Shown one piece after another: positions 54,048 through 64,000 of a DNA stretch of 64,000 nt. This stretch comes from Desulfosoma sp. (GTDB taxonomy: Bacteria > Desulfobacterota > Syntrophobacteria > Syntrophobacterales > DSM-9756), in contig JBBFKY010000003.1 in the NCBI GenBank assembly GCA_037481875.1, positions 117,235 to 181,234 of the forward strand, given 5' to 3'. Positions within the stretch are counted from its first letter, which is position 1. Each line of letters starts with the position of its first letter. A program made the translations under genes and the position numbers. The notes beneath the pieces were generated by a model that did not search any database, was not told the DNA's origin, and worked only from the letters and a program-made list of their open reading frames with translations.

Positions 54048-54749
54048 ATGAGATGTCCCGGACAAGATAGCCGATTTTGGAAACCGGGGGCCATTTTTGA
54101 GGCCAAGTGCCCTCAATGTGGTCAGACGGTGGAATTCTTTAAGGATGAAACCAGTCGAAAATGTCGAAACTGCGGCCATAAGTTCGTGAATCCTCACATG
54201 GACTTCGGGTGCGCGGCCTATTGCAAGTTTGCCGACCAGTGCCTGGGGGAGCTTCCGCCCGAACTGTTGGCCCAAAGGGAACATCTGCTTAAGGACCGAG
54301 TGGCTGTGGAAATGAAAAAGCACTTCGGGCGTGACTTCAAACGTATCGCCCATGCAGGGCGCGTCGCTCGGTATGCGGAAAAGTTGGCTTTGCCTTTGGA
54401 AGCCGATCCTGCGGTGGTCCTGATTACCGCTTTACTCCATGAGGCCGCGCCTGAAGGAGCGCCGGTTTCGGCGTCAGAGACAGCGAAAGAAATACTTTCA
54501 CGACTGGGAGCGCGCCCGGACTTAGTCCATGAAGTCTGCGCCATCATTGACGCCATGAGTCAACAGGGCGGAAAAGGAAGCGTCAATGAACAGTGTGTTC
54601 GAGACGCTCACCGCCTGGCAGAACTGGAAGAAACCCTGGCCAAACATCCAGAACAAGCCGCATCGCTTTTGAAAGGCCTTGAGGACCCGTTTTTTTCGGA
54701 AACAGCCCAATCCATGGCCGAAAGACTCATCGGCGGCGAAAGACTTTGA
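54048..54749 (+). CDS. Zinc-ribbon protein with atypical HD domain
   Basis: A 233-residue protein; AAAGGAGG precedes the ATG at 54048. The N-terminus has a zinc ribbon (Cys21/Cys24, Cys39/Cys42), then further cysteines Cys55, Cys59, Cys65 (FGCAAYCKFADQC). The second half is an HD-superfamily helical domain (FKRIAHAGRVARYAEKLA; ALLHEAA) where the defining His-Asp is His131-Glu132, so activity may be altered. It heads a three-gene plus-strand set with a ferredoxin and a cupin. Function unknown; a metal- or redox-dependent signalling role is a guess. Confidence 0.78.
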   Translation: MRCPGQDSRFWKPGAIFEAKCPQCGQTVEFFKDETSRKCRNCGHKFVNPHMDFGCAAYCKFADQCLGELPPELLAQREHLLKDRVAVEMKKHFGRDFKRIAHAGRVARYAEKLALPLEADPAVVLITALLHEAAPEGAPVSASETAKEILSRLGARPDLVHEVCAIIDAMSQQGGKGSVNEQCVRDAHRLAELEETLAKHPEQAASLLKGLEDPFFSETAQSMAERLIGGERL

Positions 54750-54798
54750 TCACTGACCTCACGAGCCTTTGAAATCAAAGACTGAAGGAGTAGGCATC

Positions 54799-55578
54799 AT
54801 GAAAGTGATGAGAAAAGTCATTGAAATCGATCAAGAGCGCTGTGACGGTTGCGGGCAATGTGTCGTCGCCTGCGCCGAAGGGGCTATTGAAATTATCGAC
54901 GGTAAGGCCGCTTTGGTCTCGGACGTCTATTGCGACGGCTTGGGTGCCTGCCTGGGCGAGTGCCCTCAAAGGGCGCTCAGGCTTGTGGAGAGGGAAGCCG
55001 AGGACTTCGATCCCGAGGCCGTGGAACGTTATCTGGAAAGCAAGCACTCGGCGAAAACCGAGGAACCCCGCGTGCCTCAAGGCGTGCATCAATGCCCATC
55101 GCAACAGATCCACACCTTGCAAAGTCCAATGGGTCGAGGGCAGATTTCGGTGCCCACGGCTTCCGCCCTGCAACACTGGCCCGTGCAGATTCGCCTGATT
55201 CCTCCCAATGCGCCCTTTCTTCAAGACGCCGATCTGCTGGTAGCCGCCGACTGCACGGCCGTGGCCGTTCCCGATTTCCACCAAAGATTTCTTAACGGTC
55301 GAGCTGTGATGATCGGGTGCCCTAAGTTCGACGACATTCTGGAATATGTGGATCGGTTCGCCAAAATCTTTTCCCGGAACACCATCCGCCACGTCACCGT
55401 CCTGTCCATGGAAGTGCCCTGTTGTTCCGCTCTGCTGAGTGTGGTCCGAAAGGGTCTGGAAAAAGCGGAAAAAGAAGTCCCGTTGACGGAGATTGTTCTC
55501 GGTATTCGAGGCAATGTGCTGGAAACAAGAAACCATCTCCCGAAAAGCGGCATCGAAACGACCCAAAAGCAAGCCTGA
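54799..55578 (+). CDS. Ferredoxin-domain protein with C-terminal cysteine region
   Basis: A 259-residue soluble protein. The first cluster motif is complete (CDGCGQCVVAC: Cys15, 18, 21, 25); the second, CDGLGACLGECP (Cys45, 51, 55), has Leu in place of one cysteine, so it may hold a [3Fe-4S] or a modified cluster. The C-terminal half contains AADCTAVAVPDFH, VMIGCPKFDD and VPCCSALL, suggesting another metal or redox site. AAGGAG precedes the ATG. Similar ferredoxin proteins occur widely in strict anaerobes next to cupin genes. Confidence 0.88.
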   Translation: MKVMRKVIEIDQERCDGCGQCVVACAEGAIEIIDGKAALVSDVYCDGLGACLGECPQRALRLVEREAEDFDPEAVERYLESKHSAKTEEPRVPQGVHQCPSQQIHTLQSPMGRGQISVPTASALQHWPVQIRLIPPNAPFLQDADLLVAADCTAVAVPDFHQRFLNGRAVMIGCPKFDDILEYVDRFAKIFSRNTIRHVTVLSMEVPCCSALLSVVRKGLEKAEKEVPLTEIVLGIRGNVLETRNHLPKSGIETTQKQA

Positions 55579-55611
55579 TGGCACGATCGAGAGCCGGAAA
55601 GGAGACCAGTC

Positions 55612-55929
55612 ATGAAACAAATAAACCTTTTCAAAGCCAATGACTTTTCCGAAAAAGGCATGAAGCGGCTTCTGGTTCATGATTCCCCTTATTTCAAGAT
55701 TCTGAATTTCAACTTTCTTCCGGGTCAGGGGCTTCCGCTTCATGCCCATGACATCGAAGGGCAAGTCAGCCTTCTGATCCTGGAAGGCGAAGGAGAGTTT
55801 CTGGCGGGTGAGGGGCGAAATCTTCCCGTCATGGCCGGAGATATGCTGATCTGCGACATTGCGGAACCTCATGGCGTTCAAGCGCGCACCCCTATGCGCG
55901 TTCTGGTGACCATCGCTCCACCCATTTGA
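55612..55929 (+). CDS. Small cupin-domain protein
   Basis: A 105-residue single-domain cupin with metal-binding motif LPLHAHDIEGQVSLLILEGEGEF and a second motif ending in AEPHGVQA. Such proteins bind a metal and act as small enzymes or sensors. The start follows AAAGGAG. The stop codon lies inside the first unit of a 17-base tandem repeat. It is probably co-transcribed with the ferredoxin gene, 33 bases upstream. Confidence 0.88.
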   Translation: MKQINLFKANDFSEKGMKRLLVHDSPYFKILNFNFLPGQGLPLHAHDIEGQVSLLILEGEGEFLAGEGRNLPVMAGDMLICDIAEPHGVQARTPMRVLVTIAPPI

Positions 55930-55989
55930 TGCGGGCATCCGTTTGGTGGAGGTGTCCGTTTGATGCGGATAGCCATATGATGCAGGTAC
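55922..55989. repeat. Degenerate 17-base tandem repeat, four units
   Basis: Units are CCATTTGATGCGGGCAT, CCGTTTGGTGGAGGTGT, CCGTTTGATGCGGATAG and CCATATGATGCAGGTAC, at 55922, 55939, 55956 and 55973. The first unit contains the cupin stop codon. No spacer separates them, so it is a short minisatellite and not a CRISPR array. Confidence 0.8.
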
Positions 55990-56502
55990 CCACCATCCTC
56001 CTGGCTCGCGCCGGTGCATGCGCCCCCTGGATCTGTCGTGCCCCGCAGGAAGGAAATGTGGCACACACGTCCACATCTGAACGGCTGGAGCGTCTGTCGT
56101 TCCCCGAATGAGGGAATTGTCCTTGTTGGGGCGCACCGGTGTGTGCGTCCGTCCCCCCACCGTCCCGAATGTTTCGGGGCGCACACGTCGGTCCGCCCCT
56201 ACAGGGCCATGATTTTGTGTTGGGTTTCATCGCCGGGCGGGCATATGGGGCGGCCCCTACAGGGTTGTTCCTCCTGGGAAGGGAATAGAAACCGCCAGGT
56301 CCCATTAAGCTGTTTCAAACATGGATCATCTTCGACCTAAAATTTTGTTCCCATCAAATCAAGTTTCCGCTAAACTGGCCTCACGATTTTACATGGGCCC
56401 ATCTCGCGCATCATGTCTTCCCCTCCGCAAACGGGCATCCCGAAATGCATGCTCCTCGGGCCGACGCTGCACCGCAACGGAACACGCGACAAAGGAGGCA
56501 CG
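55990..56502. other. Repeat-bearing intergenic region
   Basis: No gene found. It is GC-rich with several GGGGCG...CGCCCC style imperfect palindromes. GCCCCTACAGGG occurs exactly at 56195-56206 and 56253-56264; its core GCCCCTAC reappears inverted at 57312. These look like short interspersed repeats. The final 20 bases hold the AAAGGAGG ribosome site of the next gene. Confidence 0.65.
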
Positions 56503-57111
56503 ATGGCAGGACATGACGACATCCACCTGGCTGTGAAGGCTTTGAAGATCGGACACAAAGTGCGGGAACTTCGCCAACAGAACAAGTACACCCTTCAGGA
56601 TCTCGCTCAAAAGACAGGGCTCTCCAAACCTTTTCTCTCGCAAATTGAAAACGACCACGTGGTTCCCCCGATCGCCACGCTCATGAAATTGGCTCGAGCC
56701 CTCAATGTCACCCTGGCACACTTTTTCCAAGAACAAGAAACCGAAGAAAAGATTTCCATCACGCGACCCGGCGAGCGTTCTCGACTGGAAAGGCGGCCTC
56801 ATCAGAGCAAAGGGGAAACCAACTACATTTACGAATCCTTGGAGTTTCGAAAGAGGTCCAAGCATATGGAACCGTTTCTCGTGGAATTCCCTTTGCAAAC
56901 GGCAAATCAGATGGTTTTTCAAAGCCATGAGGGGGAGGAATTCCTTTATATTTTGGAAGGGGAAGTGGAATTTCGAACTGTTGACCGCGTAGAGATTTTA
57001 CGACCGGGAGACAGCATTTACCTGGATTCGGACATCAGCCACAGTTTTCGGTGCGCGGGGGACAAGCCGGCCAAAGCTGTGGCGGTCCTTTACACTCCTC
57101 GCTCCACGTGA
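56503..57111 (+). CDS. XRE-family regulator with C-terminal cupin domain
   Basis: A 202-residue transcription factor; AAAGGAGG precedes the ATG at 56503. The N-terminal helix-turn-helix (KVRELRQQNKYTLQDLAQKTGLSKPFLSQIENDHVVPP) is followed by a cupin (SHEGEEFLYILEGEVEF; LRPGDSIYLDSDISHSFRC) that usually binds a small ligand. Relatives (PuuR/SutR type) control amine, amino acid or sulfur metabolism. Its own target is unclear: upstream is repeat-rich spacer, downstream 455 bases before folC. Confidence 0.92.
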   Translation: MAGHDDIHLAVKALKIGHKVRELRQQNKYTLQDLAQKTGLSKPFLSQIENDHVVPPIATLMKLARALNVTLAHFFQEQETEEKISITRPGERSRLERRPHQSKGETNYIYESLEFRKRSKHMEPFLVEFPLQTANQMVFQSHEGEEFLYILEGEVEFRTVDRVEILRPGDSIYLDSDISHSFRCAGDKPAKAVAVLYTPRST

Positions 57112-57566
57112 CAAATCTTAGAAACAATAGCCTTGAAGCGCTGTCCTTTTGGTACGGTTCGAGCCCCTAGGGTTTTTGCCAATAGATGGTTCTGGGGATG
57201 CGCCTGAGAGGCTGTCCGAAAGGGCATTTTCCCTTGGGAGTACGGGCGTCTCCGCCCGCCTCATGACCTGGCTGAAGAACCCCTTTGCCTGCAAAAGAAA
57301 GCATTTGGCATGTAGGGGCGAGGCGCCGCCTCGCCCCTGCCTATGACATAAAATGTGCTCATACCTTGGGTTCTCGGTCCTCGAACGAGCTCCTTGAGAA
57401 AAGCCGGCCCTGTCGCTTTTCTTTTTCACGACTTTTATCCCCTTTCAAACTGTGCTAGGAAGAATTGATTCACGGCGGTACGGAAAAGGAGGGACTCCAT
57501 CCCACACAGGGGTGATCTCACAGACTTTTGACCATATTTACACAACACGATGCATGGCTTAGGGAA
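57112..57566. other. Intergenic region with GC palindrome
   Basis: No supported gene. A hairpin of ten-base arms (GGGGCGAGGC 57315-57324, GCCTCGCCCC 57328-57337) has a three-base loop and no T-tract, and GTAGGGGC at its left is the inverse of the GCCCCTAC core near 56.2 kb. The stretch after 57,410 is T-rich and probably carries the folC promoter. Confidence 0.6.
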
Positions 57567-58877
<1,311 letters not shown>

Positions 58878-58882
58878 AAACC

Positions 58883-61114
58883 ATGGGCAAAAATCGGTTC
58901 ATGCTTCGCCTTCATTTCTTCGCGATAAGCTTCGCCCTGATATGCCTCGGGCCATGGCCGCTTTGCGCACAGACTTCAGCATCCACCACCTCGAAAAACC
59001 GAAACTTCTTTTCTCAAGGGAATGCACCTTGGACCATCGAAGCCCAAAGGCTTTACTACGACGCCATTAACCGTATCTACCAAGCTGAAGGAGATGTCCG
59101 CATCACGTCGGAAAACAAATCCATTCGGGCCGATTGGGCCCAGGTGGACCTGGAAAAACAGGAAGCCCAACTGGCTGGATCGGTCAGTATTCGATACGGA
59201 TCGGACTGGCTCACAGGAGATAAGGTCCTATGGCATCTGGACACCGAAACGGGCTGGGTCGACGGTGGCACGGTCTATTTTTCCGAAAACGGTTTTTATG
59301 TCACAGGAAGAAACATCACCAAACGTGGTCCCGACCGTTATCATGTGTCGCGAGGAACCCTCACGACCTGTGACCCGACTGCTCCGGATTGGTCTATCGC
59401 CTTTACGGAGATGGACATCACCGTGGACGGTTTGGGCTGGGCTAAGCATGGAAGGTTCCGGTTAGGAAAAGTGCCCGTGTTTTACTTGCCTTTTGCCCTT
59501 TTTCCCGTCAACCGGGAGCGCCAATCGGGGTTCCTCACGCCCACTTTCGGCACCAGCAGCCTTCACGGCCCCTATGTGGAAATCCCTTTTTACTGGGCAT
59601 GGCGTCAAGACATGGATTGGACCTTTTACGCAAACCTCATGGAAAAGCGCGGTGTGATGCTGGGCACCGAATATCGTATTCATCATGAGAAGATGGGTGA
59701 AGGAATATGGCTTTTGAACTTCCTCGAAGATCAGGCGGACTCAAGTCATCTGCAGAACAAAGGTTATCCCTTTCAGGAAACCGATCGTTACTGGTTGCGG
59801 GCCCGCCACACGATGAATCTGCCGCATCACCTCGAAATGTTCCTTGATGTGGATGTGGTCAGTGACCGGAACTTCCTCAAAGAATTCAAAGCGGGATCCG
59901 TGTCCCGCATGGAAACCAATCGGGCTTTTCGCCAAGTCAGTCAGAGGGAAATTCTCAACGACGAGACGGTGACGACGCGAGAATCCAATCTTTACATTCT
60001 AAGACGATGGGACTCGGCCGTGGCCAGCGTCGATGTGCGCTACTGGAACCAGCTCGACCGAAAGCTTGATGAAACAACACTGCAGCACCTGCCCTATGTC
60101 CGGGCCGACATGACACCGTCTCTTCTAGGGCTTGGATCGGCCTATTACACCTTGGGGGGCTCCGCCGTTCACTACTGGCGTCCCGAAGGGGAGACAGGCC
60201 TGCGCACCGATGTCTTTCCTGCTTTGGCCCATCCCATCCAGTGGTTTCCCTACTTGGCCCTGGAACCCTCCCTTGGACTGCGATCCACCCTTTATCAAGC
60301 GGACAAGGCCGACAAGGGTGCCGCTTTCGAATCCCGATGGGTTCCCGAGGCCCGTCTCGCCGCATCCACGCGCCTGGAACGCGTCTATCGCCCTTCGGAC
60401 ACTTTGGCACTGCAGCACGTAGTTCGCCCCGACTTTTCCTATGTTTTCATTCCCGATATCGATCAGGACGACCTACCACATTTTGACAACCTGGACCGCA
60501 TCGGACGTCAAAACACAGTCCTTTACGGTTTTTCTAGCTTTTTGACCGCTAAGAGAACCCAAACCTTACCCAACGGAGACCCCTACGCCGCTTATAAGGA
60601 ATGGGCAAGACTCGGCATCCATCAAGCCTATCTGATGGAAGAACCCATTCCAAAACCTCCCATTGAAACCCAACCCGGTAAACGCTTTTCCGATATCCTC
60701 TTCTCTCTGGACCTTACTCCGGAACGCTACCTGAACCTTTCTTATGACGTGACTTATTCGCCTTATGAGAACCGCGCCAATCTTCATAATTTGTCTGTGT
60801 GGCTCACTTCTCTTCGAGGCGATTCGGCTCAGGTCACGTATCGTTATCGGCAGGACATGGCGGTGGATGAAATTATCGGGAATATGCACGTCCAGGTGCA
60901 CCCGTCTCTGAGTTTATACGCCCTTTACGATTATTCCTTCGACAAGCAGGAGTCTTTCAAACAAACCTACGGAGTTCAATACCGTCATGGATGCTGGGGA
61001 ATTCGACTGAGTTATCGTGAAGAGGCTTCGGAAAAGGAAGTTTCTTTGGCCTTGATTTTGGTCGGTTTGGGTCGAATCGGCGGTACTTTTGCCAGAGACG
61101 ACAATCTCTTCTAG
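58883..61114 (+). CDS. lptD: LPS-assembly protein LptD
   Basis: Outer-membrane barrel that inserts lipopolysaccharide into the outer leaflet, 743 residues from ATG 58883. It has a signal peptide (FAISFALICLGPWPLCAQ), an OstA-like N-terminal periplasmic domain (APWTIEAQRLYYDAINRIYQAEGDVRIT) and the OstA_C barrel (LPFALFPVNRERQSGFLTPTFGTS; NLSYDVTYSPYENRANL). CDP at the Cys of LTTCDPTAPDW is a typical family motif. This gene shows the organism has an LPS outer membrane. The stop is 27 bases before the next gene. Confidence 0.93.
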   Translation: MGKNRFMLRLHFFAISFALICLGPWPLCAQTSASTTSKNRNFFSQGNAPWTIEAQRLYYDAINRIYQAEGDVRITSENKSIRADWAQVDLEKQEAQLAGSVSIRYGSDWLTGDKVLWHLDTETGWVDGGTVYFSENGFYVTGRNITKRGPDRYHVSRGTLTTCDPTAPDWSIAFTEMDITVDGLGWAKHGRFRLGKVPVFYLPFALFPVNRERQSGFLTPTFGTSSLHGPYVEIPFYWAWRQDMDWTFYANLMEKRGVMLGTEYRIHHEKMGEGIWLLNFLEDQADSSHLQNKGYPFQETDRYWLRARHTMNLPHHLEMFLDVDVVSDRNFLKEFKAGSVSRMETNRAFRQVSQREILNDETVTTRESNLYILRRWDSAVASVDVRYWNQLDRKLDETTLQHLPYVRADMTPSLLGLGSAYYTLGGSAVHYWRPEGETGLRTDVFPALAHPIQWFPYLALEPSLGLRSTLYQADKADKGAAFESRWVPEARLAASTRLERVYRPSDTLALQHVVRPDFSYVFIPDIDQDDLPHFDNLDRIGRQNTVLYGFSSFLTAKRTQTLPNGDPYAAYKEWARLGIHQAYLMEEPIPKPPIETQPGKRFSDILFSLDLTPERYLNLSYDVTYSPYENRANLHNLSVWLTSLRGDSAQVTYRYRQDMAVDEIIGNMHVQVHPSLSLYALYDYSFDKQESFKQTYGVQYRHGCWGIRLSYREEASEKEVSLALILVGLGRIGGTFARDDNLF

Positions 61115-61141
61115 GCATTTACACTTTCAGAAAGGACCGGC

Positions 61142-62089
61142 ATGGACAAGATACGGCTTGGGGTCAGTGCGTGTCTTTTAGGGCAGCCTGTCCGTTACGA
61201 CGGCGGGCATAAGCTCGACCGTTACGTGACGGACATTCTCGGAGCCTATGTTGAATACGTGCCTGTATGTCCTGAAGTGGAATGCGGCATGGGGATTCCT
61301 CGAGAGTCCATGCACCTGGAAGGAGACCCGGAAAACCCTCGTCTAATCACCACCCGCACCCGTCGGGACGTCACGGACCAGATGCTAGGGTGGGCGACGC
61401 AACGCCTGGAAGAGCTTAAGAACGAAAACCTCTGCGGTTTTATCTTTAAAAGCAATTCCCCCAGCAGCGGCATGGAACGGGTCAAGATTTTTGACGGCAA
61501 AGGCATGCCCCAAAAAAAGGGCGTGGGTGTCTTTGCCGGGCTCTTCATGAAAGCGTTTCCCTACCTTCCTGTAGAAGAAGAGGGCCGACTTCGTGATGAA
61601 GTTCTTCGGGAAAATTTTGTCGAGAGAATCTTTCATCGAAAGCGCTGGCACGATCATGTTCGTGAAGGCAAGGACCTGGGGCGGCTCGTTCAGTTCCATA
61701 CCGACCACAAGCTGTTGTACATGGCCCACAGCCCCAAGCATCACCGGGAACTGGGAAAATTGGTGGCGGAAGGCAAGTCCTTGCCCTTGGACATTCTTTA
61801 CCAGCGTTATGAAGAGCTTATGACGGAAGCCCTGAAACTCAAGGCCACCGTCAAAAAAAATACCAATGTACTCTTTCACTTAATGGGATTCTTCAAAAAG
61901 GATTTGTCTCCATCGGAGAAGGAAGAGCTTCGTGAAATCATCGAAGCCTATTATCGTGGCATCTACCCACTGATCGTTCCCATCACGTTAATCAACCACT
62001 ATGTGCGCAAATATGATCAGCCTTACCTGAAACGCCAGGTCTACCTGAACCCTCATCCTCTGGAGCTTAAGCTTCGAAACCATGCCTGA
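61142..62089 (+). CDS. DUF523-DUF1722 fusion protein
   Basis: A 315-residue protein: N-terminal DUF523 (GVSACLLGQPVRYDGGHK, CPEVECGMGIPRE, FIFKSNSPSSGMERVK) and C-terminal DUF1722/YbgA-like helical domain (QFHTDHKLLYMAHSPKHHRELGKLVAEG). DUF523 proteins such as TudS use three cysteines for a [4Fe-4S] desulfidase site; here the third, usually in SPSCG, is Ser, so that chemistry may be absent or altered. AAAGGAC precedes the ATG. Function of the fusion is unknown. Confidence 0.9.
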   Translation: MDKIRLGVSACLLGQPVRYDGGHKLDRYVTDILGAYVEYVPVCPEVECGMGIPRESMHLEGDPENPRLITTRTRRDVTDQMLGWATQRLEELKNENLCGFIFKSNSPSSGMERVKIFDGKGMPQKKGVGVFAGLFMKAFPYLPVEEEGRLRDEVLRENFVERIFHRKRWHDHVREGKDLGRLVQFHTDHKLLYMAHSPKHHRELGKLVAEGKSLPLDILYQRYEELMTEALKLKATVKKNTNVLFHLMGFFKKDLSPSEKEELREIIEAYYRGIYPLIVPITLINHYVRKYDQPYLKRQVYLNPHPLELKLRNHA

Positions 62090-62093
62090 ATCT

Positions 62094-63248
<1,155 letters not shown>

Positions 63249-63317
63249 TTATCCACAAGTCTTGTCAATTTTCCTTAACCTTTTGAACGCAATCAGCCGA
63301 ATGATCTAAGCGAAGAG

Positions 63318-64000
63318 ATGGCACATAAACCCCTAAACGTGGAGCACCCCATGCACGGAACAACCAAGGTCACAATAGATCATGATTGGTTCAAGGGTTT
63401 ACCGGGAATCCATGAAAAAGTTCTGATCGGGCTCTACAACGCAGGCGCTGTCAAGAATCTTGGCGCCGGGGATGTGCTGTTTCGTGAAGGAGAACGAGAC
63501 CGCACGATCCATCTCGTCCTCAAAGGAAGCCTCAGGCTTTTGAAACGTTCTGGAACCACGGCGCGCCAAATCGCCCAATGCCAGGCTGGAGACGTTTTCT
63601 GTGGAAGCCTGTTTTTCGGCAATTCCGGAACACTCACGGCGGCCGTCGCCGCTCAAGCCTCCCTCGTTCTTTCCTTTCCGGAAGCCGTTCTGGAAACCTT
63701 GGACCCTCCCCTAATCGCTTTTCTCACCAAGAAGCTATCGGATTTCTATCAAAGACGCCTTCATGAACATCAGGCCCGTGTGGAAAACCTTTCGGCTCAG
63801 TGTGATTTCATGACACGGTTTGCGCGCCGCAACATCGTAGAACGCACTCAGGATTACACGCAATCGGAAATGATTGTGGGTATGCTAAAAAAGGTGCCCC
63901 AGCTGCCCATGTACGCCAGCCGCCTGGCACAAATGCTTCTCGATGCCAACGTGTCGGCCAAGGAGGTGGCGGCCTTGGCCAAGAACGATCCGTCTCTGGT
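63318..64000 (+). CDS. cNMP-binding/HDOD protein (3' partial)
   Basis: Open frame from ATG 63318 to the right edge, 227 residues visible. The N-terminal half is a cyclic-nucleotide-binding-like beta barrel (VKNLGAGDVLFREGERDRTIHLVLKGSLRLLK; QAGDVFCGSLFFGNSGTL). After a helical linker (FYQRRLHEHQARVENLS) begins an HDOD domain (VGMLKKVPQLPMYASRLAQML; AKEVAALAKNDPSLV). The full protein is cut. It is the second HDOD protein of the window and probably a signalling hub linked to a nucleotide or other effector. Confidence 0.82.
   Translation, partial: MAHKPLNVEHPMHGTTKVTIDHDWFKGLPGIHEKVLIGLYNAGAVKNLGAGDVLFREGERDRTIHLVLKGSLRLLKRSGTTARQIAQCQAGDVFCGSLFFGNSGTLTAAVAAQASLVLSFPEAVLETLDPPLIAFLTKKLSDFYQRRLHEHQARVENLSAQCDFMTRFARRNIVERTQDYTQSEMIVGMLKKVPQLPMYASRLAQMLLDANVSAKEVAALAKNDPSL

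Noticed and set aside
55922-55989. Possible CRISPR array
   Set aside because: Units are contiguous, 17 bases and degenerate, with no spacers, and no cas genes are in the window.
55775-56305. Long minus-strand readings through the 55.9-56.3 kb repeats
   Set aside because: They translate the tandem repeat and GC-rich palindromes (for example repeated YPHQTD/SNGHLHQTD), so periodicity comes from DNA repeats and not from a protein.

Overview
The window is chromosomal DNA of a Gram-negative anaerobe, most likely a sulfate-reducing or syntrophic member of the former Deltaproteobacteria (Desulfobacterota, Syntrophobacter-like). This is an inference from gene content: LptD, a tungsten-type aldehyde:ferredoxin oxidoreductase, iron-dependent alcohol dehydrogenases, a ferredoxin:thioredoxin reductase catalytic subunit, several sigma-54 activators, a two-subunit class III CoA-transferase and many small cysteine-rich proteins. 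I see no rRNA, CRISPR array, insertion sequence or prophage. Two tRNA genes sit at about 14.5 kb.

Layout. 1-5.2 kb: dipeptide/oligopeptide ABC operon (binding protein cut by the left edge, two permeases, two ATPases). 5.4-8.9 kb: sbcC without sbcD. 8.9-11.6 kb (minus): HtrA protease, chalcone-isomerase-like secreted protein, HNH nuclease and a tiny cysteine protein. 11.7-18.2 kb: small unknown genes, a SpoT-like protein whose synthetase half looks dead, tRNA-Gln and tRNA-Glu, a DUF169 protein and a poly-gamma-glutamate hydrolase-like protein. 18.2-30.1 kb (plus): a tightly packed envelope cluster with a MurG-like glycosyltransferase, MacB/LolD-type ABC parts, a giant FtsX-type permease carrying a degenerate M28-peptidase-like domain, two large OPT/DUF6785-like membrane proteins and a truncated DUF2064 gene. 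30.2-37.9 kb (plus): alcohol/aldehyde metabolism (Fe-ADH, PAS histidine kinase, NtrC-type regulator, second Fe-ADH behind a candidate sigma-54 promoter, glutaredoxin-like protein, AOR). 38-45 kb (minus): pseudo-receiver, MBL-fold/TPR protein, then a six-gene operon of two CaiB/BaiF CoA-transferase subunits plus four small proteins. 45.2-47.4 kb: a PAS/sigma-54 activator just upstream of that operon. 47.8-53.8 kb: a tiny gene with its own terminator, HDOD protein, Dus, FTR-beta with glutaredoxin, polar amino acid ABC genes and a DUF2400 protein. 54-57.1 kb: zinc-ribbon/HD protein, ferredoxin, cupin, repeat-rich spacer and an XRE-cupin regulator. 57.5-64 kb: folC, lptD, a DUF523-DUF1722 protein, leuB, and a cNMP-binding/HDOD protein cut by the right edge.

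Best candidates for undescribed biology are the CoA-transferase cassette with its four small partners (40,053-44,411) and the ABC/pseudo-peptidase/OPT-like envelope cluster (18,227-29,880). The SpoT-like protein with an intact hydrolase and eroded synthetase is the clearest single-protein anomaly.
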